This document shows positions 6,658 to 13,181 of a DNA stretch of 15,051 nt, piece after piece. Both the position numbers and the translations under genes were made by a program. Numbering within the stretch: position 1 is the first letter of the stretch; each line of letters starts with the position of its first letter. The notes below the pieces were generated by a model. The model did no database searches and was not told the origin of the DNA. It saw only the letters and a list, made by a program, of their open reading frames with translations. Source of the DNA: Methanomicrobiales archaeon (GTDB lineage: Archaea; Halobacteriota; Methanomicrobia; Methanomicrobiales; Methanospirillaceae); contig JADGNL010000116.1 of the NCBI GenBank assembly GCA_017883495.1, positions 1-15,051 of the forward strand. The letters are read 5' to 3'.

Positions 6658-7784
6658 CGATGGACCTCGACTGCGACCTCCACCTCCACTCCCCCTTTGC
6701 CCGGGGCGTGAGCCGCCGCATGACCCCCGAGGTGCTGCTCGCGGCCTGGGCGCAGAAGGGGATCGGGGCCATCGGCACCGGCGATGCGCTCCAGCCGGAG
6801 TGGCGGAAGGCCTGGCGGTCTTACCTCGAGAACGACCTCGGGATCGTCGTTCTGCCGACGGTCGAGGTCCAGGCCGAAGGGCGGGTCCACCACCTGGCCT
6901 TCTTCCCTGACTTCGACGCGGTCGAGGCATTCGGGGACCTGCTCGCCCCCCACAGCAGCAGTCTCACCACGGAAGGCCGGCCGCATGTGCGCCTCTCCGG
7001 CGGCGAGGTCGTACACGCAGCCCACGAGGCCGGAGGACTGTCCGGGCCGTCGCACGCGTTCACGCCGTGGACCGGTATCTACGCGGCCTTCGACGGCATC
7101 GCGGCCTGCTACGGCGACGAGCCGATCGACTTTCTCGAACTCGGTCTCTCGGCCGACTCGTCGTACGGCGCGGGGATCAGCGAGCTGTACGGCGTCCCGT
7201 TCATCTCGGCCTCCGACGCTCACTCGCCCGAGCTCCACCGGATCGGACGCGAGTTCACCCGCCTCGACATCGACCGGACAACGCCGGCCGGCGTACTCGA
7301 CGCGCTGAAGCGCGGCCGAGTTGCGATGAACGTCGGGCTCTTTCCCGAGGAAGGTAAGTACAACGAGACGGCCTGTATGCGCTGCACGCACCACTACTCG
7401 CTCGCCGAGGCCGTGGAGCACAAATGGCGCTGCCCCGAAGACGGGACGCCGATCAAGAAGGGTGTCCACGACCGGGCACGCGAGCTCTCGGAGGGCAAGC
7501 CGCGTCAGCGCCCGCCGTATCTCCACCTCATCCCGCTTGCAATGGTGATCGCCGAGGTGCTCGGCCTCGGGTCACCGACGGCAAAGGCGGTTCGGAAGGC
7601 TCACGAGGCCCTGCTCACGGCCTTCTCGACCGAGATCGCGGTCCTCGTCGACCTCCCCGTTGACGAGATCGCGGCCGTCGACCCGGCCGTAGCCCGGGCG
7701 ATCGGAGCGCTTCGCGCGGGCCGCGTCGTCCTCCACCCCGGCGGTGGCGGGTGCTACGGCACCTTCGAACTCCCCCACGACTGA
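6654..7784 (+). CDS. Endonuclease Q family protein (PHP domain, deaminated-base repair)
   Basis: A 376-residue protein resembling archaeal EndoQ, which nicks DNA 5' of uracil, hypoxanthine or xanthine. The PHP metal-binding N-terminus shows CDLHLHSPFA (H10, H12), LPTVEVQ (E71), VHHLAFFP (80-85), AHEAGGLSGPSHAFTPW (H124, H134) and FISASDAHS (D188, H190). These are the expected metal-ligand positions. A zinc-ribbon-like insert follows: C241, C244 and C260, but the expected fourth cysteine is D263 (CPEDG). After it come KKGVHDRARELS and RPPYLHLIPLAMVIAEVLG, family blocks used in DNA binding, and the final RAGRVVLHPGGGGCYGTF. It is the last gene of the rpl44e operon by 4-bp overlap with the PAC2 gene. 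It is slightly shorter than the roughly 400-residue thermococcal enzymes. Related uncharacterised PHP proteins share this architecture, so strict EndoQ activity is not proven. Confidence 0.85.
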   Translation: MTMDLDCDLHLHSPFARGVSRRMTPEVLLAAWAQKGIGAIGTGDALQPEWRKAWRSYLENDLGIVVLPTVEVQAEGRVHHLAFFPDFDAVEAFGDLLAPHSSSLTTEGRPHVRLSGGEVVHAAHEAGGLSGPSHAFTPWTGIYAAFDGIAACYGDEPIDFLELGLSADSSYGAGISELYGVPFISASDAHSPELHRIGREFTRLDIDRTTPAGVLDALKRGRVAMNVGLFPEEGKYNETACMRCTHHYSLAEAVEHKWRCPEDGTPIKKGVHDRARELSEGKPRQRPPYLHLIPLAMVIAEVLGLGSPTAKAVRKAHEALLTAFSTEIAVLVDLPVDEIAAVDPAVARAIGALRAGRVVLHPGGGGCYGTFELPHD

Positions 7785-7823
7785 CCCCCCGTGGCTACGC
7801 AGGGATAACCCTTTTCGGGCGGC

Positions 7824-8018
7824 ATGGCGTACTATAATGGCATGCTCGTGATCAGAAGGGATGTCTGCGGATACTGCGGTTGCTGCGTCTCGGTCTGCCC
7901 GGTGGGCGCGCTCGAACTGATCGACGCCTATCTCTCGGTCGAGGGTGACTGTTCCAGCTGTGGCGTCTGCGCCCGCGCCTGTCCGCTCGGCGCCCTGGAG
8001 GTCGCGGATGAAGCCTGA
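7824..8018 (+). CDS. 2[4Fe-4S] ferredoxin, probable partner of geranylgeranyl reductase
   Basis: A 64-residue bacterial-type ferredoxin with two complete cluster motifs: C15, C18, C21, C25 (CGYCGCCVSVCP) and C43, C46, C49, C53 (CSSCGVCARACP). There is one extra cysteine at 20. It has no membrane segment and is presumably cytoplasmic. Its end overlaps the geranylgeranyl reductase gene by 11 bp, a strong hint that it donates the electrons for that enzyme. A Methanosarcina reductase is known to need a ferredoxin for full lipid saturation. The start is uncertain: ATG 7824 has only a weak GGGCGG upstream, while ATG 7842 would give MLVIRRDVCGYCG, closer to the usual family beginning. The 39-bp gap from the EndoQ gene includes CCCTTTTCGGG, which may act as a weak terminator or be incidental. 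Confidence 0.92.
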   Translation: MAYYNGMLVIRRDVCGYCGCCVSVCPVGALELIDAYLSVEGDCSSCGVCARACPLGALEVADEA

Positions 8019-9201
8019 ATACGATCTCCTCGTGATCGGCGGGGGGCCCGGCGGAGCGCTCGCGGCCAGAACGGCGGCCGAGAAGGGCCTTCGGGTCGGC
8101 CTCGTCGAGAAGCGGTCCGCGATCGGCGTCCCCGTCCGGTGCGCCGAGGGAGTCGGGCGGGACCTGATCGAGGAGTTCATGGAGCCCGACCCGTCCTGGA
8201 TCTCGGCCGAGATCGACCGGGCCGTGCTCGTGGCGCCCGACGGCTACCGGATGACCCTCGAGCCCTCGATGGCCGGGAGCGAGGTCGGGTACGTTCTCGA
8301 CCGGAAGCGCTTCGACCGCGACCTCGTGATGCAGGCCGCCGACGCCGGCGCGGACGTCCAGGTCAGGGCACGGGCCGTCGCGCCGATCATGGAGAATGGC
8401 GCCGTGGCCGGCGCGCGGATCGAGGCGAACGGTGCGGTCGAGGAGGTCCGGGCAAGGGTTACGGTCGCGGCCGACGGAGTGGAGTCCAAGTTCGCGCGGT
8501 GGTGCGGGATCGATACGGCCGTGCCGCTCGCGGAGATCGAGACCTGCGTCCAGTATCTGATGACCGGGATCGAGATCGATCCGGCCGCGACCGTCTTCTA
8601 CCTCGGCAACGAGGTCGCGCCCGAGGGGTACGTCTGGGTCTTTCCCAAGGGGGAGCGGACTGCGAACGTCGGCGTCGGGATCAGCGGCAAGAAGTGCCGC
8701 GACGGTAGCCGGCCGCTCGATTACCTGAACCGGTTCGTGAAGGAGCACTTCCCCGACGGCCGCGTGGTCGAGTGGGTCATCGGCGGCGTCCCGGTCTGTC
8801 AGCCGCTCGAACGGACCGTCGCGGACGGCCTCGTGATCATCGGCGACGCGGCGCGGGTCGCGGACCCGATCACCGGCGGCGGCATCTACAATGCGATGTT
8901 CACGGGGCGGCTGGCGGGCCAGACGGCTGCGGACGCGATAGCGCGCGGCGACGTCTCGGCGAACGCGTTGATGACGTATGACCATGGGTGGAGGGAGTCC
9001 AAGCTCGGAAAGTCGCTCGAGCGCAATTACAAGATCAAGGAGTACTTCCTAACGCTCTCGGACGAGAAGCTGAACCGGCTTATCCACTCAATCTCGCGCA
9101 TGGACCTCTCGAAGTTCTCGGTCCTCAACGTGGTCACGGAGCTCGTCAAGCACGACCCGTCCCTCCTCCTCGAACTCCGCGCGCTCAGAAACATTCTCTG
9201 A
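8008..9201 (+). CDS. Geranylgeranyl reductase family flavoprotein (archaeal lipid saturation)
   Basis: A 397-residue FAD enzyme of the geranylgeranyl reductase family, which hydrogenates the geranylgeranyl chains of archaeal ether lipids (digeranylgeranylglycerophospholipid reductase). The N-terminal dinucleotide fold reads LLVIGGGPGGALAARTAAEK (7-26), ending with the acidic VEKR (33-36). Then comes GVPVRCAEGV (40-49), the conserved substrate and flavin-side loop. EGYVWVFPKGERTANVGVGI (about 206-225) is the family core motif. GDAARVADPITGGGIYNAM (about 279-297) is the second FAD-binding block. The C-terminal helical part is normal. ATG 8008 is chosen over earlier in-frame starts because the upstream frame lies inside the ferredoxin and the Rossmann motif must be near the N-terminus. 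rnhB follows after 4 bp, so the three genes probably share a transcript. Confidence 0.93.
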   Translation: MKPEYDLLVIGGGPGGALAARTAAEKGLRVGLVEKRSAIGVPVRCAEGVGRDLIEEFMEPDPSWISAEIDRAVLVAPDGYRMTLEPSMAGSEVGYVLDRKRFDRDLVMQAADAGADVQVRARAVAPIMENGAVAGARIEANGAVEEVRARVTVAADGVESKFARWCGIDTAVPLAEIETCVQYLMTGIEIDPAATVFYLGNEVAPEGYVWVFPKGERTANVGVGISGKKCRDGSRPLDYLNRFVKEHFPDGRVVEWVIGGVPVCQPLERTVADGLVIIGDAARVADPITGGGIYNAMFTGRLAGQTAADAIARGDVSANALMTYDHGWRESKLGKSLERNYKIKEYFLTLSDEKLNRLIHSISRMDLSKFSVLNVVTELVKHDPSLLLELRALRNIL

Positions 9202-9205
9202 GCCG

Positions 9206-9853
9206 ATGATCGCGGGCGTGGACGAGGCCGGCAAGGGCGCGGTCCTCGGTCCGCTCGTAGTCGCGGCGGTCGCGGCTCCCGATTGGGAAGCGGTCGCCGT
9301 TCTCGGAGAACGGGACTCGAAGGCCCTCACGCAGCGGCGGCGCGAGGCGATCTGCGCCGAGATCGTTGCGACCCTCCCGTTCGCAGTCGTCGAGGTGCCG
9401 GCGGATGCGATCGACGCGGCCCGCTCGCATGAGACCATGAACGCGATCGTGGCCGGTGCGCACGCGGCGGTGCTCCGCGAACTCAAGGCGGCCGGTTACC
9501 GGATCGCGGTCGCTTACCTCGATGCCTGCGACGTGCGCGAAGGGCGGTATGCGGTGACCGTTGGCAGGCAGCTGGGTTTCGCCTGTACCGTGGTCGGAAA
9601 CCACCACGCCGACGACCTGCTGGCGGTGGTCGCGGCCGCCTCGATCGTGGCGAAGGTCCGGCGCGACAGCGTGCTCAGGGCCCTTGCCGACGAACACGGC
9701 TCGCTCGGGAGCGGATACCCCTCCGATCCGGCGACGGTCCGGTTCCTCGACGACTGCCTCGAGACCGACGGTCCCCTGCCCGCGTTCGTCCGGGCGAGCT
9801 GGCGCACGGTCACGGACCGGCAGCGTGTCCGGGGACAGGCCACGCTCTTCTGA
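9206..9853 (+). CDS. rnhB: Ribonuclease HII with C-terminal PCNA-binding-like tail
   Basis: A 215-residue RNase HII, which removes RNA from RNA/DNA hybrids and single ribonucleotides from DNA. The four acidic active-site residues are visible: D6 and E7 in GVDEAGKG, D106 in AYLDACD, and D136 or D137 in NHHADDLLAVVAAASIVAK. GSGYPSDP (168-175) is the family's substrate loop. The protein ends in QATLF (211-215), which resembles the short archaeal PCNA-interacting box (Q-x-x-L-F type). C-terminal PCNA boxes are known on other archaeal RNase HII enzymes. It starts 4 bp after the geranylgeranyl reductase stop with only a weak ribosome site, suggesting translational coupling. Length matches archaeal homologues. 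Confidence 0.95.
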   Translation: MIAGVDEAGKGAVLGPLVVAAVAAPDWEAVAVLGERDSKALTQRRREAICAEIVATLPFAVVEVPADAIDAARSHETMNAIVAGAHAAVLRELKAAGYRIAVAYLDACDVREGRYAVTVGRQLGFACTVVGNHHADDLLAVVAAASIVAKVRRDSVLRALADEHGSLGSGYPSDPATVRFLDDCLETDGPLPAFVRASWRTVTDRQRVRGQATLF

Positions 9854-9866
9854 TTCCAGACGATCA

Positions 9867-9873
9867 TTTATCC
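9867..9873 (+). promoter_or_regulatory. Candidate TATA box (TTTATCC) for the site-2 protease gene
   Basis: TTTATCC lies in the 32-bp gap after rnhB, 31 nt before ATG 9898. The spacing predicts transcription starting at or within a few bases of that ATG, making a leaderless mRNA. The alternative ATG at 9886 would be only 19 nt from the box, too close for it to be on the transcript. Confidence 0.5.
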
Positions 9874-9897
9874 CCTCGTCCGACTATGCTTGTGGGA

Positions 9898-11268
9898 ATG
9901 GACTGGGTCACGATCGGCCTTATCCTCCTTGCCGTCACCGCGTACGCCGCGGTGGTCGTCTACGTCCGCCGCCGGATCGCGGCCGAGAAGGCAGCGGGGC
10001 CGGCCGAGGGGATGCCGGAGGAAGCAGTGGCTTCCACCGTCGAGGGAAGCGGGTGGTTCTCCGAGCACGTTACGTTTTACGGCCCCATCCTCGCGCTCAG
10101 GACCCTGCGGGTCCACTTCTTCGACATCTTCCGCCGCATCTCATGGCCGCTGAAAGCGTATGCGAGTGTCGGGGTCGTGGCCGTGGTGGTCATCTCGGCC
10201 CTCTTCGCGTTCTCGCTCTTCTTCTCGCTCCGGTACACGCTCCAGGTGCGACCCGAGCCGACCGGAATCTACGCACCGCAGAACCTGCTCCTGATTCCCG
10301 GACTCAACGAGTTCGTGCCGGGGACGGTCGCTGTCTGGCTCGCGCTCGTGATCACGCTCGTGGTCCACGAGTTCGGGCACGGGATCCTCTCACGGGTCGA
10401 GGGGATCAAGGTGAAGGCGGCCGGGCTGCTCGTCGCGGTGGTCCCGATCGGAGCCTTTGTCGAGCCCGATGAGGAGGAGCTCGAGAAGGCGCCGCGCTGG
10501 TCCAAGATGCGGATGTACGGCGCCGGGATCTCGAACAACATCGTCTTCGGCCTGCTCGCGTTTCTCCTGATGATCGCGGTCTTCGGCCTGGCCGTGCCGA
10601 TCGCGGCACCGGTGGTCAACGGCGTGTACAAGGACTACCCGGCATACAACGCCTCGGTGGCTTCGGGATCGGTCGTGCTCGCCCTGAACGGCACACCGGT
10701 CGAGAGCCGCGAGGACGTTGCCCGGCTCCTCGCCCCGACGCGGCCCGGGGACCATACGTCGCTGACGGTCGAGCAGGACGGGGTGGTGACAACCCGCGAG
10801 CTGACCCTCGCTGAATGGCCGACCGGGAACTCTACCTCAGGGTTCATGGGGGTCGAGTACTACGACGGCCAGGCGATCCAGGGATACGTGAAGACGTCGT
10901 TCAGCCCGATCGGGATCCTCCGCTATCTGGTCCTGCCGTTCGACACCTCGTCAACCGGGGAGGCTCTCCGGATAGTCGGGTTCCCCGGTGCGAACACGGC
11001 CTACTGGAAGGACCCGTTCCCGGGCTTCTGGGGCGTAGTCCAGCTCCTCTTCTGGTCGGGCTGGATCAACCTGAACGTCGGAATCTTCAACGCGCTTCCC
11101 ATGGTCCCGTTCGACGGGGGGTATATCTTCCGCGAGGCTGTCGACGGCGTGCTGGCCCGGCGCCGACTCGAGCGGTATACGCCCGTGGTGGTCAGCGCCG
11201 TCTCATGGCTGATGGCCGTCACGCTCGTCTCGCTGATTGCGCTGCCGTACCTGTTCAGTCTTTTCTGA
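9898..11268 (+). CDS. Site-2 protease family membrane metalloprotease (M50) with PDZ-like domain
   Basis: A 456-residue intramembrane zinc protease. The first zinc motif HEFGH is at 157-161 in a membrane helix (LALVITLVVHEFGHGIL). The second zinc ligand is D406 in NALPMVPFDGG (398-408). An N-terminal hydrophobic helix is at 5-22, another segment at about 89-113, further helices at about 214-238 and 380-396, and a last one at about 430-452. A PDZ-like domain (about 241-306, with GSVVLALNGTPVESREDVARLL) is inserted between the two zinc motifs, as in many S2P proteins; it usually gates substrates. ATG 9898 is preferred to ATG 9886 because of the TTTATCC box 31 nt upstream; the difference is only four residues. 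Substrates are not evident: no anti-sigma factor is expected in archaea. It is convergent with the SPFH/nfeD pair. Confidence 0.93.
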   Translation: MDWVTIGLILLAVTAYAAVVVYVRRRIAAEKAAGPAEGMPEEAVASTVEGSGWFSEHVTFYGPILALRTLRVHFFDIFRRISWPLKAYASVGVVAVVVISALFAFSLFFSLRYTLQVRPEPTGIYAPQNLLLIPGLNEFVPGTVAVWLALVITLVVHEFGHGILSRVEGIKVKAAGLLVAVVPIGAFVEPDEEELEKAPRWSKMRMYGAGISNNIVFGLLAFLLMIAVFGLAVPIAAPVVNGVYKDYPAYNASVASGSVVLALNGTPVESREDVARLLAPTRPGDHTSLTVEQDGVVTTRELTLAEWPTGNSTSGFMGVEYYDGQAIQGYVKTSFSPIGILRYLVLPFDTSSTGEALRIVGFPGANTAYWKDPFPGFWGVVQLLFWSGWINLNVGIFNALPMVPFDGGYIFREAVDGVLARRRLERYTPVVVSAVSWLMAVTLVSLIALPYLFSLF

Positions 11269-11279
11269 GAGAGGTCCGG

Positions 11280-11290
11280 ATCCTTTTCTT
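11280..11290 (+). terminator. T-rich tract after site-2 protease gene
   Basis: ATCCTTTTCTT begins about 12 bp after the stop codon. Pyrimidine-rich, T-rich tracts of this kind are the usual archaeal termination signal. There is no strong stem in front of it. Confidence 0.35.
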
Positions 11291-11324
11291 CCGCCGATAC
11301 GCGAACGAGCGCGTATACGAGAAC

Positions 11325-11358
11325 CGCGTCCTCGGGCTCGCTCTTGCTCGTGGACGCG
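11325..11358. repeat. Long inverted repeat (12 paired positions, one T-T mismatch)
   Basis: CGCGTCC (11325-11331) pairs with GGACGCG (11352-11358). After one T-T mismatch, CGGGC (11333-11337) pairs with GCTCG (11346-11350) with one G-U. The loop is 8 nt. The stem forms on either strand. It may stabilise the 3' ends of the converging transcripts or be part of a small RNA. Confidence 0.65.
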
Positions 11359-11495
11359 AGTAGGGGGAATCCGCATAGTGTCGGTGCGGGCGTTCGCATC
11401 ACGGTGGCAATGGAGGGAGGCATATGACGAAAACTCCCGCGCCCCGGTATCCCCGGTCGTGCCGGCGGCTGAGCTGATTGAAAGAATGGTTGTCG

Positions 11496-11521
11496 AAAAG
11501 AGGAGTGGGGGAAAACCCACT
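11496..11521 (-). terminator. Hairpin plus T-rich tract ending the nfeD-SPFH transcript
   Basis: On the minus strand, 20 bp past the SPFH stop, AGTGGG and CCCACT form a perfect 6-bp stem around a TTTTCC loop. The stem is followed at once by CCTCTTTT. Stem plus pyrimidine/T tract in the right place makes a good terminator candidate. Confidence 0.55.
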
Positions 11522-11540
11522 GTTGCCGCGGCTTCTGCCC

Positions 11541-12662
11541 TCAGAGATTCGACCCCGGCGGCCGATAGGGCACCTTCTCTCCCGGGACGATCTCCTCGAT
11601 CGGCGCGACGACATCCCCCTTTTCCTTCTCGCGGAACGCGGGCGTCTCGGGCACTGACCGCTGGACCTCTTGGAGGATCTCGCGGACCTCGTCCGATCTC
11701 GGGATCGTCCCGAGGATCTCCTCGTCGAGGCCGGTCGTCTCGCCCTCCTCCTCCGGCGGCAGCTCCGACTCGGCCAGGCCGAGGAACTTCGCCGACTGCT
11801 TGATCAGGCTCGAGATCTCGAATGGGAAGATGATCTTCGTCGCCTGGCCGTTCGCCATTGTCTTGAGCGCGTCGAGCGAGAGGACCGTGATGGCGCGCCG
11901 GTCGAGCGGCTTTGCCCCGAGTGCGACGATCCGCAGCCCCTGGGCCTCGCCCTGCGCCTCGAGGATCCGTCGCTGCCGTTCGCCCTCCGCCCGGAGGATC
12001 AGCGACTGCCGATCGCCCTCGGCCTCGAGGATCCTCGACTGCCGGGTGCCCTCGGCCACCAGGATAGCGGACCGCTTCTCGCCGTCGGCGCGGAGGATCG
12101 CCGCACGCCGCTCGCGCTCGGCCGCCGTCTGCTCGGTCATGGCCTGCTTGACCGCGCCGATCGGGTCGACCTCCTTGATCTCGACGCGCTCGACCTTGAC
12201 GCCCCACTGGTCCGTCTCGCGGTCGAGCATGTCCCGCAGGCGTGTGTTGATCACGTCCCGGTTGTACAGGACCTCGTCGAGCTCCATGTCGCCGATCACG
12301 CCTCTGAGCGTGGTCTGGGCCAGCGCCACGGTCGCCGTGCGGTAGTTGCCGACCTCGAAGAAAGCCTTCTCCGGGTCGATCACGCGGATGAAGACGATCG
12401 CGTCGACGTTCGTCGGCGAGTTGTCCTTGGTGATCACCTCCTGTTTCGGGACCTCGACCACCTGCGTCCGCAGGTCGAGCTTCTCCACGCGGGTGATCAG
12501 GGGCATGACCCAGCGGAAGCCGGGATTCATCCGGCCGATGTACTTTCCGAGCCGGATCTGAAGCCCCTGCTGGTACGGCTGGATGATCACGACGCCGCGC
12601 GCGAAGATGAAGATGATCACGAGGATCAGGATGACTGCGATGATGTTCTCTGCAAGTGCCAT
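11541..12662 (-). CDS. SPFH/Band 7 (stomatin/prohibitin-like) membrane protein
   Basis: A 373-residue membrane scaffold protein. Residues 5-28 are a single hydrophobic helix (IIAVILILVIIFIFARGVVI), followed by the Band 7 domain to about 178 (PYQQGLQIRLGKYIGRMNPG, VVEVPKQEVITKDN, VDAIVFIRVIDPEKAFF, TTLRGVIGDMELDEVL, WGVKVERVEIKEV). A coiled coil of five 11-residue repeats runs from 189 to 243. A stomatin-like segment ATKIIFPFEISSLIKQSAKF (274-293) comes next, then an unusual acidic tail of about 75 residues (LPPEEEGETTG to PPGSNL) without hydrophobic parts. SPFH proteins form large rings that organise membranes and modulate proteases. The upstream nfeD stop is 4 bp away, and NfeD-stomatin pairs are a classic operon, so the two products almost certainly work together. 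Confidence 0.95.
   Translation of the reverse strand: MALAENIIAVILILVIIFIFARGVVIIQPYQQGLQIRLGKYIGRMNPGFRWVMPLITRVEKLDLRTQVVEVPKQEVITKDNSPTNVDAIVFIRVIDPEKAFFEVGNYRTATVALAQTTLRGVIGDMELDEVLYNRDVINTRLRDMLDRETDQWGVKVERVEIKEVDPIGAVKQAMTEQTAAERERRAAILRADGEKRSAILVAEGTRQSRILEAEGDRQSLILRAEGERQRRILEAQGEAQGLRIVALGAKPLDRRAITVLSLDALKTMANGQATKIIFPFEISSLIKQSAKFLGLAESELPPEEEGETTGLDEEILGTIPRSDEVREILQEVQRSVPETPAFREKEKGDVVAPIEEIVPGEKVPYRPPGSNL
11934..12098 (-). repeat. Five tandem 33-bp coding units (11-residue coiled-coil repeats) in the SPFH gene
   Basis: Residues 189-243 of the SPFH protein divide into ILRADGEKRSA, ILVAEGTRQSR, ILEAEGDRQSL, ILRAEGERQRR and ILEAQGEAQGL. The period is exactly 11 residues, consensus IL-x-AEG-x-RQ-x-x. 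Hendecads favour a nearly straight or right-handed coiled coil, as expected for the wall of an SPFH cage. Similar AEG-rich repeats are common in the family. Confidence 0.85.
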
Positions 12663-12666
12663 GGTA

Positions 12667-13125
12667 TCAGACCTCCTCCACGACGATATGGACTCCCTCG
12701 GCCCCGACGACCCGGACGGTCGCTTCCTCCGCGATCGCCGCTCCGGTCGAGTGCGCCGACCAGTCGTGCCCTTCGACCCGGACCTTCCCGTCGAGCGAGT
12801 TCGGATCGACCGCGTGGGTCACGCGCCCGGTGAGCCCGATCACCGTATCGCGCGACGTCGTCGTGGGCAATCCTGGGCCGCGGTTGAGCCGGGAGTAGAA
12901 CCAGACCGTGAAGATCGCGGCCGCGAGCGCGACCACGACGCCGGCCACGATCCCCCAGACGGAGTTGAGGATGTCGATGCCGAGGACGAGGAGAGCGCCG
13001 AGGACGACCATCACGGTCCCGGGCACGGTCATGAAGAAACCGGGCGAGTACGCCTCGACCAGGAGCACGAGCGCGCCGAGGACGATCAGGAGCCATCCGA
13101 GCTCCGCCCCGGTGAATACGACCAT
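12667..13125 (-). CDS. NfeD family membrane protein
   Basis: A 152-residue NfeD protein of the short type. Three hydrophobic helices are visible at about 9-24 (LGWLLIVLGALVLLVEA), 30-49 (FFMTVPGTVMVVLGALLVLG) and 56-78 (VWGIVAGVVVALAAAIFTVWFY). They are followed by a soluble C-terminal OB-fold domain (about 93-152, with IGLTGRVTHAVDPNSLDGKV and VVGAEGVHIVVEE). The N-terminal serine protease domain of long NfeD proteins is absent. NfeD OB domains are thought to bind the partner stomatin, encoded 4 bp downstream. ATG 13125 has GAGGAG almost adjacent and a CTTATCG box 30 nt upstream, so the mRNA may be leaderless or nearly so. Confidence 0.92.
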   Translation of the reverse strand: MVVFTGAELGWLLIVLGALVLLVEAYSPGFFMTVPGTVMVVLGALLVLGIDILNSVWGIVAGVVVALAAAIFTVWFYSRLNRGPGLPTTTSRDTVIGLTGRVTHAVDPNSLDGKVRVEGHDWSAHSTGAAIAEEATVRVVGAEGVHIVVEEV

Positions 13126-13148
13126 GCTCCTCAGTTACCGGTACGAGG

Positions 13149-13155
13149 CGATAAG
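13149..13155 (-). promoter_or_regulatory. Candidate TATA box (CTTATCG) for nfeD-SPFH
   Basis: On the minus strand CTTATCG begins 30 nt before the nfeD ATG, the same spacing as TTTATCC before two other genes in this window. An AT-rich ATTCAATAA just upstream is an alternative. It lies in the 56-bp gap after the DsrE-family gene, so read-through from that gene is also possible. Confidence 0.4.
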
Positions 13156-13181
13156 GTTATTGAATACGACCAGCAGCGGGC

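Larger units (their letters stand above)
11269..11540. other. Structured convergent intergenic region (272 bp), no convincing gene
   Basis: This lies between two converging genes (site-2 protease and SPFH). I see no credible protein: short frames such as an ATG at 11424 end after 17 codons. It holds a T-rich tract after the protease stop, a long hairpin (11325-11358), a smaller GGGAG/CTCCC stem-loop (11415-11438) and a terminator-like hairpin for the minus strand (11496-11521). Several A-rich loops (GACGAAAA, TTGAAAG, GTCGAAAAG) separate GC stems, which looks like folded RNA. No tRNA, RNase P or SRP RNA consensus was recognised. Confidence 0.6.

Noticed and set aside
11424..11495. Possible C/D box guide RNA (ATGACGA ... 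CTGA)
   Set aside because: The C-like box deviates from RUGAUGA, and the CTGA lies about 40 nt away, too far for a normal C-D' guide spacing. No second box pair is clear.
11237..11803. 188-codon plus-strand frame crossing the convergent gap
   Set aside because: The first part is inside the site-2 protease gene in another frame and the last part is antisense to SPFH and low in complexity. Only about 90 codons would be new, without motif or ribosome site.
11670..12833. 387-codon plus-strand frame opposite the SPFH and nfeD genes
   Set aside because: Its composition is a mirror of the SPFH coding strand (repetitive LEDPRLP-type units come from the hendecad repeat) and it has no recognisable domain.
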